Source: Ceratothoa steindachneri
Taxonomy: Eukaryota > Arthropoda > Malacostraca > Isopoda > Cymothoidae
NCBI GenBank assembly: GCA_963969495.1
Contig: OZ018323.1
Location: 77,722,330 to 77,786,329 of the forward strand
Length of the DNA: 64,000 nt
Direction of reading: 5' to 3'
Made by a program: the position numbers and the translations under genes. Under the pieces are notes generated by a model. The model was not told the DNA's origin. It ran no database searches and was given only the letters and a program-made list of their open reading frames with translations. Shown one piece after another: positions 53,546 to 64,000 of the stretch (position 1 is the first letter of the stretch; every line of letters starts with the position of its first letter).

Positions 53546-55160
53546 ATGTCTATCAATGAAAATTTCCCCAAAACCCTTAATCACCCGACCCTTTCTCCCC
53601 CACTGGATACGATCATGGACTTCTCTTCGGACCAGGCGAGTTAGAGGCCTACGCGACAGCCTCTATCTCGCCCTCAAACGGAAATCGTCGCAGCAACCAC
53701 TTCGAGGTCTCCTCCTTGTAATATCAACCAACCTTCTAGTGTTCAACATCACCTCAACCTTTCCCGAAGGTTTGTGGCTTACACAGGTACCACGCTTTAA
53801 AATAAATGTTCCCTAAATGCGCCCCTGATTTCTCAATTGATAACTCACTCTCAGATAAAATAGTCCGCGCTACCACCGAGGCATTTTCCCAACGCCTGCT
53901 TAGCCTACAATTTTCGGCCAGTCTCAAGAACGAATTTAATGTCAGGACTTACACGATCCTAGTAGATAACTTCTTCCTAGGACCTGATGCCACAGGCGAG
54001 TTCATCGCTTCTGTCATGGAAGAAGTCTTCACCGACCAAAAACATAATGTTGAGTCAGTCAGTATTTTTAAAAAGCCATCTTCTCGTTCTTCCACTCCAT
54101 TTAGGGTTGCTAAGACAACTCTTAAAACAACAAACGCTACCAATGTTTATAAAATTTGCATGAACACGTATACGAGTTCAAGAAGAACTCCCTACCCCAC
54201 TCCAGTACCGTAAATGCAGCAGATTCGCCCACTCCGCAAAATATTGTAAGAGCACCGGGAATCCCTGCTTTCGATATGGATAATTGGGACACAATGCCCC
54301 AGATTACACAAAGGAGATGCGCTGCCTCAACTGTGGCGGCCCACACCATGCTTGCCACAAGAAGTGCCTTCACTGCCTCTATCACCAGGAGATCCGCGTT
54401 CGGTCCCTACGATGCGATACATCTAGACGCCAAGCAAAACTAGACCCACTTTTCCGCTGTGACGATTGGTGGTCCTATCATTTCTTGCACTCTACCCACG
54501 TTTAGCACATCGTCACTCAGAACCGACTACCCGACGCCAGCCTCTCTTATCTCCAACGCTCGCCCCTCCCTTGAAATAACGCACCAAGGAACCTTTGCGA
54601 ACACACCCAGCTACGCTTTAGCAACAAGCTGACGCAATAGAAGAACCAATATGACCTTCCGATCCTAATGAAACACAATCCATCTCTCCCCGTCGAAGAG
54701 TGCCACTCTCACCTGAAGTACATGTCGTTCACCTATCCTCAAAATACGTTTGCCCATAATCGCAGGAACAACCATTGAAGAGGAAGAGACTGAACTCAAT
54801 CACCTCCCTCACCTTATATGTATGTATCAAATTATGAACCCACCCATATACCACCTAAAACTAAATCTTCAACGATCTCGCACGATGATGAACTTATAGA
54901 TCATCCAACTACCCAGGTGCCTGCCTCTACTAAGGGCCCGATGGATGTGAAAGCTGTTCTTGCCCCGAATAAGCCGCTGCCCGGTCTCCTTCAACGCAGT
55001 TTATCACTGCCTAATGTCGCCCCCGTAGTGAATCGCTTAGTCCCCCGTGGGCCAATCGTGAGGGAGTTGGATGTTGTAAGCGCTCTCTACCTTCTCTCTC
55101 TCCGATTCCTCCTCTTTGAGCTCCTGCAACGACAAACGTACCCGACTCGAGAATGACGCC
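53546..55160 (+). pseudogene. Family B ORF1 (zinc-knuckle nucleocapsid-like protein)
   Basis: The start at 53546, MSINENFPKTLNHPTLSPP, lies at the same place after the 5' UTR as in A3. After a stop near 53641, a long frame (53806-54213) encodes an acidic-to-mixed segment with VRTYTILVDNFFLG, and shifted frames give CRKCSRFAHSAKYCKS, CFRYG-LGHNAPDYTK and MRCLNCGGPHHACHKKC (54210-54370), three CCHC-type knuckles of which the middle one carries a stop. The tail (54818-55156) is proline- and serine-rich. Its role is as for other ORF1 proteins, namely RNA binding. It is inactive because of several shifts. Confidence 0.78.
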
Positions 55161-55659
55161 CCACCCTCGCCTGTAGCAATGAGCTCATCAGAAGAAACGT
55201 AGTTTTACGACATTAAATCATATACCTCGTATAGCCCCTCGCAAAGCACACTATCCGGGAAAATACCTTTACCCGATGAGAGACGTCTTGTAGACCTCTC
55301 GATCGCAAAAATACATGGAATCGGTACACCAGATCCCCCTCACTGTACCAGTAACACTCGGATATCACCACGCTTAAATAAAACCACCGAGACCGCCCCA
55401 ACTACTGTTCTTTGTCAGTCCTGTGATCACCTGGCCGACTCATCACCTTCCCTTATGCCCCTCGTACCACCTAACCGCACCTGCCTCTGGATTGTACAGC
55501 TGCCAATACAGCATACTACAACGCGACATCCTCCTCTTCAGATTCTTCTCCGACCACCAAGAAAACGACCCACCAATTGCCACCAAACCCTTTAACCCAG
55601 GCTCGTGATGTACCCACAGATAATGTACTGCCCCCACTCTGAGCACGCCTGGACCAAAA

Positions 55660-56400
55660 CGAATGAACCATACTCCCGCCCCTTTGCCTAACTCAACCTT
55701 TAACGTTCCAACGTCTTCAACCTTCTGACTGACATGGAATATCCGCGTACTCCGGGCTAATTATGGCTCGCTGCAGGCCCTCTTAAAACAGTTTTTGCCT
55801 GAAGCAATTTGCCTCAGTGAAACAGTTCCTAGACACCTCTTACTTTTCTCCTGTCGACTACACCCAGGTCAGCCTTCTTCAACCCCAATTTTATAGCAAC
55901 CTCCTCCTAGTCCGCCCGGATATACCATTTACCCCCCCCCCTCTGCACAAACCTTAATGCCCTCGCTGTTCACCATCACCGATCTACGCTCTTAACTGTG
56001 TGCTCAATATACCTCCCAACTTCCAAGCCAATCACCTTTGCCTCTCTGAATGAACTTGTCTCCCAACTCCCAAAACCATTCCTTCTAACTGGAAATTTTA
56101 ATGCTCGTAACCAGTACTAGTACAATGTCATAAACAACCGCAAAGGACATGTTGTACTAGACGTTGTCTTACAACAAGACCTACAGGTCCTCAACGCGAA
56201 GACCCTGCCCATTATCATCCTCAGACAGACTTCTTTACCCACATAGATCTCTATCTGTGCTCAACTGACTTCCCGCCCGATCGCTTCTTCAAAGTATTTG
56301 ATGATCTGTGTGGAAGTGATCATTACCCCCTGCTTGTAGATCTACTCCCCCTTTTCCCATCTCCCCAATACCGTATTGGGCCTACCAGAAAGCTGGCTGG
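55660..56400 (+). pseudogene. Family B ORF2: APE endonuclease domain
   Basis: From about 55734 one frame reads WNIRVLRANYGSLQALLKQF and LPEAICLSET, the first endonuclease motifs. Shifted frames give VCSIYLPTSKPITFASLNEL, PKPFLLTGNFNAR (about 56068-56106; GDFNAR-type motif with D changed to N) and, at 56305-56340, VEVIITPCL in the track of the GSDHYPLLVD motif, which is readable in the adjacent frame. The ORF2 start codon could not be fixed; an ATG at 55664 is one possibility. Confidence 0.75.
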
Positions 56401-58330
56401 AAAGCTTTTGTAACGTCGTTCTCTTCCATAGCTGTGTCTGACGAAACAACAGACGATACAGCCCGCTTAAAAAGGTTTGTGGAGCTTTTTTCAGCGACGA
56501 CCCACAAACATGTTTCACTCCGCAACGCTCGACTCAGACCATCGGTCGCCTGGTGGAACAAAAAGTGTAGCACCGCTAAGCGCGAACGAAATTGGCTCCA
56601 TCGCACCTTTCGAGATAATCCCCGCACGTCTTCTTACATTAACTATAAAAGACAATGCGCCCTGGCCCGCCGGACCTTCCGCCAGGCAAAACGTCACTCC
56701 TGGATTCAATATACATCCTCCATCTCATCCCGCACCCCTCAAGCCAAGGTCTGGCGAATAATACATAAAATCCACGGCTCCTCAAGACACTCCAACCTCC
56801 CCTTCCTCCGTCATAATGACAACCTCGTCAGTGCTCCCCAGGACGTTGCACAGCTAATTGCGAACACGCTCAGCTCAATCTCCCATGGATCCCTCCTCCC
56901 CGAATTCACCCGACATAAAGCACTAATTGAATTGCAACCATTAATGTTCGAAACTTCCAGAAAAATGTGCTACAACGAACCCTTCTCGATGAAAGAACTC
57001 CAGAAGGCCACTCTTATCGTGTAAGAACTCCACCCCTTCAGATGACTTAATATCATACATACTCATCCAACACGCCCATGTAGATGCCCTTCAGTGCCTC
57101 TTAACATTTCTTAATGATATTTTCCTCGGGAACTTTTTCCCACGAATGGCGCCACAACACTATCCTACTTTCCTCAAACCAGGAAAAGACCCTTCCAATC
57201 CAACAAATTACCAGCCCATTGCCGTTACCTCGTGCCTATACAAGTTGAAGAACAGGAGCTTCTCTCTCCGTCTCAATTTGGGTTTCGCCCTAATTGCTCC
57301 ACACTGGACCCTCTTACTATACTTGACCACTATGATATTGGCCTTGCTTTCTCTAGAAGAAACTTCGTCACCGCAATCTTCTTCAACTTAGAAAAGGCAT
57401 ATGATACCGCCTAGCGGCGCTTGATTCTACAACAGCTATACGCATTAGAGTTTGTGGACTTTTGGCATTGTTTATACATAACTTCTTAAAAGACCGCTCT
57501 TTCTGTGTCGATCTTCGAGGTACCCGCTTTTCGAAGCTCGTGCAATATGAGGGTGTCCTCCCAAGGAAGCGTGCTTAGCACTACTCTTTTTATAATTGCG
57601 ATAAATTCTTTCTCAAAATATATATTACCCCCTGTACACTGCTCCCTTTATGTAGACGATATTGCCATCTGGGTGACGAGCTCGTCAGCGGCGATGGCCA
57701 CCACTCTGCTCCAGCGAGCCGTCGACTCAATCGAGTCTCATGCCTCATTGACCGGATTCACCATCTCCCTCCCTAAAAGAACGGACGTTATTTTTACCTG
57801 AGGCAAATCGATTCCTAGGATAAGCCTTAATATTTTTGGATCGCCGATCAAATTTGCCACCCATGTTAAATTACTAGGTCGATATCATATTGAAGACCTT
57901 TTGAGAAGATGTGCCCCGTACTTGCCCTTGTGGCTTCTTTATCGAAGCTACACTGGGAAGCTGACAGCCGCACCCTCCTCGAGATCCACAGATCACTTCT
58001 CTTGTCAAAGCTTGATTACGGCTGCCACCTGGATGGCTCAGCTTCCAAAAGCATGTTGAATAAACTGAACTCGCTACATCACAGAGGCCTCCGCCTTGCT
58101 ACATGAGCATTTAAGTCTTCCCCCGTGATCTCTCTCTATGCTGAAACAAGATTCTGTCCTCTCTCATCTCGTCGTGATGAATATTGCCTCCGATACTACA
58201 TCAGATCCATCCGTATGCACTGTAAACTCGCTCGAATTTTGTGCTCCACAACCCCTCCACCAGAGATTCGCCCTCGTACCTTCTATTCATACATCCTACG
58301 TATAACATAACTTTTAGAAAAACTCGAGCT
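56401..58330 (+). pseudogene. Family B ORF2: linker and reverse transcriptase
   Basis: The frame 56434-57024 is a 196-residue linker with SVAWWNKKCSTAKRERNWLH and SYINYKRQCALARRTFRQAK, typical of the segment between endonuclease and RT in I/Jockey-like elements. The RT core follows in pieces: LKPGKDPSNPTNYQPIAVTS (57173-57232), QFGFRPNCSTLDPLTILDHY (57273-57335), FFNLEKAYDTA (57379-57411), SSQGSVLSTTLFIIAINSFS (57558-57617) and CSLYVDDIAIWVTSSSAAM (57640-57696) with an intact YVDD. LLSKLDYGCHLDGSASK lies in the thumb region. There is a stop directly after AYDTA and further shifts. Confidence 0.85.
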
Positions 58331-58428
58331 TAGACACCTCTCTGTTGCTCTGGAAAGACCACCTACGCCACCTCCGTGAACTCGCAGAAGTGCTCAATTT
58401 TGCGAGCCTTGCCTGAGAGGGCCCAAGA

Positions 58429-59160
58429 ATGAGATACCAACCGCAGATCAACGCTCCATGTTCCAAGAGCATGCAGACACACCTCGGTGAAACACCTATT
58501 TATACTGACGGGTCGAAAACTGATGCATGGCCTGGAAGTGCGGCGGTCCTTCCGTCTCATACCTTACGCTCCACCCTACATTATCTGTCTTCTCAGCAGA
58601 GCTCGTGGCCATCAAAATAGCCGTGCGCGCCCTCGGTCTTCGTTCCCCAGGGTTATATACGATATTTTCGGATTCTATGAGCGTACTGACTTCCTTTCAG
58701 TAACTGTTCCCTCGACACCCTGTAGCCATGGAGATACTGGAAACCACACATCTCTTGACCGGACGCTCTTATTCTAATATCATTCTGCTGGCTGCTCGGA
58801 CACTCAAACATCCAGGGAATCAAACGGCCGACCTAGAAGCTAAGAAGGCCGCCCTCCATACTTCACCGTCCATGCCTGAACCGCCGATCTTCCATCCCTC
58901 TCATCCGTAAATTGATGAGAGAAGAATGGGAGCGATATGGGAATTCTTATGGACACCCTCACCTCCTCCAACTTAAAAATGCTTCCCCGTGGCCATCATC
59001 CAACTCCCTCACCAGATGGCATGAAGATATGTTGTGTCGCCTGTGAATCGGCCACTGTCGCCTCACCCACGGACACTTAATGGCTAGCGAGGAACCACCA
59101 TCTTGCCAGACGTGTCGTTCTCGCATCTCAGTGCAACACATCTTGCTCACCTGCCTGCAA
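58429..59160 (+). pseudogene. Family B ORF2: RNase H and C-terminal zinc finger
   Basis: TPIYTDGSKTDAWPGSAAVL (58492-58551) is the first RNase H motif. AELVAIKIAVRALGLRSP in the adjacent frame (about 58599-58650) carries the glutamate, and WLLGHSNIQGNQTADLEAKK (58788-58847, in shifted frame) is the final RNase H block with its aspartate. The end reads IGHCRLTHGHLMASEEPP and SCQTCRSRISVQHILLTCLQ (59100-59160), a CX2C...HILLXC finger like that of family A. This confirms the RNase H-bearing I-like group. Confidence 0.82.
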
Positions 59161-59768
59161 TGCTGTGCCCATCGAAAGAAGTACTTCGGTCTTCATACCA
59201 CCTTTGCTTCTATTCTGGGAGATTCCCCCCTTGTCATGCCCACACTTAATACGATTCCTGGAAGATGGCTGGTCTTTCCTCCAAAAATTGAATACCTTGG
59301 TTACTTCTTCACTGCCCAAAATTTTAATCACATTTTACTTTCCTTAGTTTTTTCTGAACCTTGTACATCCGTATTTTTACATGAAGGACTTTACCTAATC
59401 GCATGTTAGTGCCCTTTTATTTTGTTTTTAATCTTTTAATTAACTGAAGTTATTTGACTGCCTCTTTTGTCGGCAGTTCGTATTTTTATCTCTTGTTTTT
59501 ATTACCAACTTAAACCAGATGAGCCGAGAGGGCAAAAGGGGCTATAAATCCTTAAAATTAAATTAAATTTGACCACGGTCTACCATGGGAATGTGTATTA
59601 TACTCATATATACACCACGTCCTTGTAACTATAGAGATAAAACCACAGTAATAGGACTAATTTTCTATGCGTAACCAGGTTTCGACGGAGACATGCGTCA
59701 TTGTCAGTCGCTAGTGAACAAGTGAGATACAGAAGTTGCTTAACGTACGAACACACAAATCAGTGGCG

Positions 59769-60012
59769 CTAAGATGGAAGATGCGAGAATGTGTCGGCAT
59801 TTTTGAGAAACGGAAATATGAATTTCTTGCTTATTAAGGTACTATTATTGAATTGGCCGTCGGAAGTATTAAAATTGCTAATTTCTTTTATAAGTTCTGA
59901 TTCAATTAATCGTCGATGTATATAATTGTGAGACTTATAAACTATTTTAGCATTGTCAATATCAATTTGATGATTTTCATTGGACATATGTAGAAATAAA
60001 CTCGAGGAGAGG
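59769..60012 (-). pseudogene. Penelope-like GIY-YIG endonuclease C-terminus
   Basis: The open frame from 59987 reads MSNENHQIDIDNAKIVYKSH, NYIHRRLIESELIKEISNFN and TSDGQFNNSTLISKKF. HQIDIDNAKIVY followed by an RRLIESELI helix matches the end of PLE GIY-YIG domains and is clearly related to NHAIDLPQAKINY and IASTLIRKFLDFN of the 50-kb element. The upstream catalytic half (GIY-YIG core) is missing and is replaced by terminal-repeat sequence, so the copy is a 5'-truncated relic. The 3' end of the frame is intact. Confidence 0.72.
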
Positions 60013-60043
60013 GCACCACGTCCTATTACTGTGGTTTTATTCC

Positions 60044-60046
<3 letters not shown>

Positions 60047-60131
<85 letters not shown>
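60047..60131. repeat. (TA)n microsatellite within the PLE remnant
   Basis: Uninterrupted AT dinucleotides, bordered on one side by AATTTGAAGGATGAACGAAA, the same border as next to the PLE fragment at 16.0 kb. Confidence 0.97.
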
Positions 60132-60135
<4 letters not shown>

Positions 60136-60231
60136 GAAGGATGAACGAAAGGACGTATAAAGGAAAATTCATTTCATTTTCTTGATACAACGTTTCGGGT
60201 GAACTTTTCACCCATCTTCGGGTACTGGAAA

Positions 60232-60739
60232 TACAATTCGTGGAAAACAATTTAAGTTAAGAGTCAAACAGATAATCAAGATGATGAATTTATGGAAAGT
60301 AGTTAATGTTTATTAAGGGGGAAATAGCGAGAAATTTACAGGTAATTGATATTTTTAGATTATTATGTTGCGAATTAAAAATTAACGATTGGGGGAACAC
60401 AGGAAACACATCCGGATAAACCAACCTTAAACAATCAGCCGTTAGAAGATAACTGGGGAGAAAGGGCGAGGAGCGTAAGAAGAAAGAGAAGGTTAGGAGG
60501 TTGGTAATATTTTTGTTTAGCGTGGAAGTAGTGGGTGAGAAGAAGAATCGGAATTTAAGGAAGGAGAAAGGTATTTAATATACAGGGATTCAAGAATCCT
60601 TAGTGATATGGGATCAGGGGTGGTTTTCAAGATTTTAAAATCGTCCGTTGTGATTTCAGTTTTACAATCAATAGAGTGAAGCCTAACAGGTGAGAATTCT
60701 TTCGTAGGGAGAACCTTTCCTGTCCTGTGGCTAACATAT
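60232..60739. other. No gene seen
   Basis: Purine-rich DNA (AAGAAAGAGAAGGTTAGGAG and similar); nothing recognised. It may still belong to the PLE. Confidence 0.45.
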
Positions 60740-61192
60740 ATATATAGTTGGTTTGGATGAAATAAAGAAAACTATGTTAAATAACATTTTATTATTTGCT
60801 TTTGAGTTTGTCCTTAGGCATCAATAACTGCTTTAATACGTCGAGAAATAGCCATAAATGTTTTGGTCAGTTGCTATGGCAATTTTACTCCATTCCTGAA
60901 ACAGAACCTTTTCCGCCTCTTTAAAATATGCTGGTGAGGGAAGCATTTCCTTAATTTCTGCCCCAAACTACCAGAAATGTTCGATTATGTCAAGATCTGA
61001 CGATTGTGGGGTCCAATCCGAGTGTTCTGCATCCCTGTTATGCTATTCGTGACAGTTTTTAACAATTTTAACTGTGTCGATTGGCTCATTATCGTCTTGG
61101 AAGATGACGCCACCATTGGGAAACAGTTTTTGTGCCATTGGGTCAATTTGGTCAGCCCGAATTGAAAATCACTAATGAAGTAACCCTACTAT

Positions 61193-61269
<77 letters not shown>

Positions 61270-61510
61270 GTTCCATGTTATAGCGACTCAAACGACCACA
61301 GAACCAACCTCTCCATGCTTCACGGTTAGGGGATCAAAGACTTCTTTGGGCGCCCTTCATACATTAATTTTCCCCCCGAAAGGAAAAAGATTGAAAGATT
61401 AATCTCACAAAAGATGACATTCGTCCATTGGTCTATTGTCTACTTATTGTGGTTTGTGCACAATTTTACTCATGGCCAAAGGTTTTGAGAGCACTATATT
61501 TTTTTCCTAT
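60740..61510 (-). pseudogene. Tc1-like transposase remnant with (TA)n expansion inside
   Basis: Minus strand from about 61450: WTNVIFCDEINLSIFF (the first catalytic aspartate in CDEI), INVWRAPKEVFDPL, TVKHGEVGSVVVWVAITWN, then (TA)n at 61267-61195, then FQDDNEPIDTVKIVKN (second aspartate region), WTPQSSDLDIIEHFW (glutamate) and AEKVLFQEWSKIA. The three DDE residues are kept, but stops and the microsatellite make it dead. No clear terminal repeats were found. The right part of the element probably ends near 61510. Confidence 0.75.
61195..61267. repeat. (TA)n microsatellite
   Basis: Uninterrupted TA dinucleotides splitting a Tc1-like transposase between its first and second catalytic aspartates. 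Confidence 0.97.
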
Positions 61511-61619
61511 AAGAACATTAATAGAACTAATCAAACGCTGCATTTTGTTTTAGTGTTTGTATCATAATTTGAAAGTTCAGTTTACAAAAATTTCGAGCTC
61601 AAACATTTCATTAATATAT

Positions 61620-62232
61620 ACAGTCAATTGATGCTCGCTGTCAATATTTACAATGATGTCCTTTGTTCTTCAGTACTGCTTCTATTGGTTTTGTCATGCT
61701 GGAAACCAAATTTGTGATGATATCTTGACTTATATTGATCCATTTTTTGTTTAATTACCTCCCACAAATGATCAGAATTAGATGGCTAGTGTTTATCAAC
61801 GGCCAGTTTGATTATCGCCCTCAAATTCTCTATTGGGTTCAAATCTGGCGAATTCCCGGGCCAAGGTCACAAAAGTTGATGTTATTTTGAGCCCAAAACT
61901 TTGTTTAATGCTTTTGCTTTGTGACAAGGGTGAGCCATCATGCTGGAAAATACAGTTATCATTCCCAGATTTATCCTGAGCTTTTGGTAAAAACTGTCGG
62001 TACTATTTTGAGTTTATGGCAAAATTGTTAGTTCTACAGTTCCCTTAGATGAGAATCAACCCCAGACATGGAAAGTGCCGGGATGCTTCATCGTGGGCAC
62101 AATACAGGACTCTTGAAAGCGCTCCCCTTTTCTCCTCCTAACGAGTGATCTTCCAAAAGCCCCAAGCAAACGGAAGGGAGCTTCATCAGAGAATATCCCT
62201 TCGCCACACTCTTCAACAGTCCATTCTTTATA
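61620..62232 (-). pseudogene. Second Tc1-like transposase remnant (different lineage)
   Basis: Minus strand: KEWTVEECGEGIFSDEAPFR (first aspartate in SDE), LLGAFGRSLVRRRKGERF, VPTMKHPGTFHVWG, then the QHDGSPLSQSKSI-like second-aspartate block in a shifted frame, PWPGNSPDLNPIENLRAII (glutamate) and LWEVIKQKMDQYKSRYHHK. Frameshifts and stops are present but motif order is complete. The N-terminal HTH half is absent, cut by the next element at 62233. Confidence 0.78.
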
Positions 62233-63290
62233 CACTACCGAGCAAAATAAGAGAACGATTTTCCTGTATTAAAAGAATTTCAAAAATATGATGAGTAGCT
62301 AATTGAAATTTTCAGGGTACATAAAGCATGCATTTAATATATTTTATGAAGATTTCATATGATATAATCGTTTATTCAAGAAATTTTGCTAAATAATCTA
62401 ACAAGATAAAATATTGACACGTGCAAAATAAGAGAACGATCACTCACAGAATTGTTTAACGAGCAAATACACTTGAAACAAAGCAAGATTTGACAAAGAT
62501 GAAACTTAAAACACTTAATATAAGGTGTTGAAACCTTTGTTTTCTATTATTTCGGCGCAAACAGGACCACATGATCAAATGAGTTTCTTGCAAAATTCTG
62601 GTGGAGTTTTGTTCCATTCTTGTTCAATTTCCATCCATAAATCCATCACAGTTGAAGGCTGCTGGTCTTGAACTTACTCTCCATTGATCTTCCCGAGGTT
62701 TTCAATTGGGTTCAGGTCCGGGTCTGAGCAGCCACTTCATTACTTCGATATCTTCTTGTATCTTCTTTCCTGTAGAAATGCTGCCTTGTGGTTCAGAGAT
62801 GCTCTGAGTGAAGGTATAACATGTTGTACGAAGTTTAGGTACACATTCACATTTACCGTTCCAATTATTCGCACTACCAGGCCAACTCCTTCAGATGAAA
62901 CTATCTCACATAGCATGGCGCTGCTACTTCCATGCTTGACAGACTTTTAACACATTTAAGGTTAAGTGTCTGCCATTAGATCTAACTAAAGTAAATTTAC
63001 TTTCGTCGTTGAAGTGAATTATCTCCCAATCTTCATCCCTCTAAACAACATGAGCTTCATCATATTCGAGTTTCGCCTTCTGGTTCTTCTTACCGATGAT
63101 TAGTTGGTTGCTAGACAACGTGCTTTTAAACGAGATGTATTGAAGCGACGAGACACTGTGAAACGGCTCACTTCTTCGCCACTATTGGTTTTAATTTTTC
63201 GATAAATTCCTGCTGCATTCTCGAAGGGATCCTTCATAGAGAAGTGCTTCTGTCTTCTCGGACGGTGGATATGCGGGCTCGACCAATCAA
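62233..63290 (-). mobile_element. Third Tc1-like element with IR/DR-type left end
   Basis: GAGCAAAATAAGAGAACGAT at 62242 is repeated in the same orientation as GTGCAAAATAAGAGAACGAT at 62422, about 180 bp apart: the outer and inner direct repeats of an IR/DR terminus. Coding similarity begins after the inner repeat. The opposite terminus was not found; the element seems to end in AATCAATCAATCAA near 63290. Confidence 0.7.
62500..63290 (-). pseudogene. Tc1-like transposase of the third element
   Basis: Minus strand: an N-terminal HTH 2-like part, GEEVSRFTVSRRFNTSRLKA and RCLATN (63190-63100), KAKLEYDEAHVV, WEIIHFNDESKFTLVRSNGR (first aspartate, about 63030-62975), then a decayed centre, EDIEVMKWLLRPGPEPN (degenerate WPAQSPDLNP block, about 62745-62700), and RMEQNSTRILQETHLIMWSC. 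The second-aspartate block (DNDPKH) is not found. The gene is broken by many stops and cannot be active. Confidence 0.75.
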
Positions 63291-63469
63291 TCAATCAATT
63301 TGTGTATAGAAAGAACAGAGAGGGACTGCTGTAACACGGCAGTCAGGTAGTCAGAGAGGAGCGTTGCGGAAAATAATTAAGAAAGGGACAGCGAGAGTAG
63401 ATAGGTCGGTGGTTATACACCGAAGCGAGGTGTTGTTATGAGGGTGTAGGTTATGTGGTAATTGACTGG
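63291..63469. other. No gene seen
   Basis: A GC-moderate junction between the Tc1-like relic and the terminal LINE, without coding evidence. Confidence 0.4.
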
Positions 63470-64000
63470 GCGAAGGTTGGGGGCAAGTCAGGGGAAGGGG
63501 GGCTGACAGTCCATCCGGAAACGCGTTATTCCCGATGCCTTATTGGTTTTTATGCGAAGAATGGTACGGGTGGCAGGTGTTCGTGGGCCGCGGGATATCG
63601 CGGCGCCATCGCGTACCTTCTTACATGTAGCGAGGTGTAAAGTGGGTCTGTGGTGAGTTTTCCGAGTTGTTTTGTAAGTCTGGTGTGAGCGTAGGTGTTG
63701 AGAGGAGTTAGTTTGTTGTTGTTGTGTAGTGCGTCCATTCTCGAGTACAGCGGCGAACGGCAAGCGCGCTTCAGAGCAGAGTTCTGAATGCGCTGAGCCT
63801 TTGGCTTCCAGGTGTCGCTCGAAGCTACGAGTGACAGTGGGGCGCACGTGAGAATGGGACGCACGAGTGCTTTGTATAAGTGTAGTTTTAGTTTTTTACT
63901 CGCTGGGTAGAACCTACCCAGCGATGCGTTTGTACGTGAGGCTCTTGCTTGTATTATGTTCTGGTGTAAGTTGAACCTGAGGGATTTGTCGAATGTTACC
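63470..64000 (-). pseudogene. LINE ORF2 fragment (RT thumb), minus strand, runs off window
   Basis: Reading from 64000 downwards: VTFDKSLRFNLHQN (hydrophilic RT segment), SLGRFYPASKKLKLHLYKAL, then the frame 63864-63550 with RPILTCAPLSLVAS, KAQRIQNSALKRACRSPLYS and LTPLNTYAHTRLTKQLGKL. KxxLYKALVRPILTYA and QNxALR are thumb motifs of APE-type LINEs in the Jockey/Ingi-like range. The upstream RT core lies beyond the window. A second frame gives a similar-length open reading over 63847-63488, so a frameshift is likely. It resembles the C-terminal relic at 7.9 kb in type but not closely. Confidence 0.65.

Larger units (their letters stand above)
53020..59570 (+). mobile_element. I-like LINE family B, near full length but decayed
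   Basis: About 6.5 kb with 5' UTR (to 53545), ORF1 with zinc knuckles, ORF2 with APE endonuclease, RT, RNase H and C-terminal zinc finger, and a 3' UTR ending GAGCCGAGAGGGCAAAAGGG, GCTATAAATCC and TTAAA-like repeats. All domains are colinear and no large insertion is seen; damage is by point changes and small indels. Protein similarity to family A is low, and the 3' UTRs differ apart from a short shared style, whereas the 5' UTR is clearly related. Confidence 0.85.
59580..60231 (-). mobile_element. Penelope-like element 3' portion with ribozyme-like terminal motifs
   Basis: On the minus strand: a terminal motif (60231-60132) with the hairpin GGGTGAAAAGTTCACCC followed by GAAACG, a (TA)n tract, the end of a GIY-YIG coding region, then a second motif (59715-59676) and an inverted duplicate of GTCCTATTACTGTGG (60018-60032 versus complement of about 59623-59637). 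Such terminal repeats around a GIY-YIG end fit the complex long terminal repeats of PLEs. It may be two nested or tandem PLE copies. Confidence 0.65.

Overview
This is eukaryotic, non-bacterial DNA that reads almost entirely as a graveyard of transposable elements. Introns, long AT microsatellites, CR1 and I-group LINEs, Penelope-like elements (PLEs), Tc1/mariner, Merlin and hAT elements together point to an invertebrate animal, most plausibly an arthropod such as a crustacean or chelicerate. That placement is inference; no marker gene fixes the species. No rRNA, genuine tRNA, operon, CRISPR array or viral gene is visible. Only one short stretch (40264-40487, minus strand) looks like an exon of a host gene, and 32991-33440 looks like a decayed coding sequence of unknown origin.

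The dominant resident is an APE-type non-LTR retrotransposon with an RNase H domain, here called family A (I-like group), present as at least six copies, all on the plus strand: A1 (1-3372), A2 (17370-23072), A3 (25560-31095), A4 (44962-46575), A5 (about 44210-44457) and A6 (50272-50967). A2 keeps an open ORF1 with three CCHC zinc knuckles. A6 is the youngest visible insertion, with a 12-bp target-site duplication and a poly(A) tail, and it sits inside a Penelope-like element. A second, divergent relative, family B (53020-59570), keeps its 5' UTR, zinc-knuckle ORF1, endonuclease, RT with YVDD, RNase H and C-terminal zinc finger, but has many frameshifts. Families A and B share a strikingly similar 5' UTR although their proteins are far apart.

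Layout. 1-8.7 kb: A1 interrupted by a hAT MITE, a mariner, a CR1 relic, a second hAT-like MITE, an RTE/SINE-type repeat and the tail of another LINE. 8.7-17.3 kb: AT-rich DNA with a Merlin transposase split by a nested CR1, a Tc1/mariner-type MITE, PLE fragments, (TA)n tracts and a foldback element. 17.3-31.1 kb: A2, whose 3' end gives way to a 30-bp satellite, then a perfect-looking palindrome, two tRNA-derived SINE heads and A3. 31.4-36.4 kb: an IR/DR-type Tc1 element, the unknown coding relic, another Tc1 fragment and a second mariner copy. 36.4-44.2 kb: sparse DNA with two AT-rich satellites beside the candidate exon, and a Tc1 5' half. 44.2-53 kb: A5, a hAT MITE, A4, a nearly complete Tc1 element, and a PLE carrying A6. 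53-64 kb: family B, a PLE tail with ribozyme-like motifs, three adjacent Tc1-like relics and a minus-strand LINE running off the end.

Apart from ORF1 of A2 and the short C-terminal frame of A6, every coding region is broken, so the transposons probably no longer work as complete systems. I found no convincing new biological system. The observations most worth checking are the shared 5' UTR, the PLE hammerhead-like motifs, the unknown coding relic, the candidate host exon and the satellite that replaces the retrotransposon tail.
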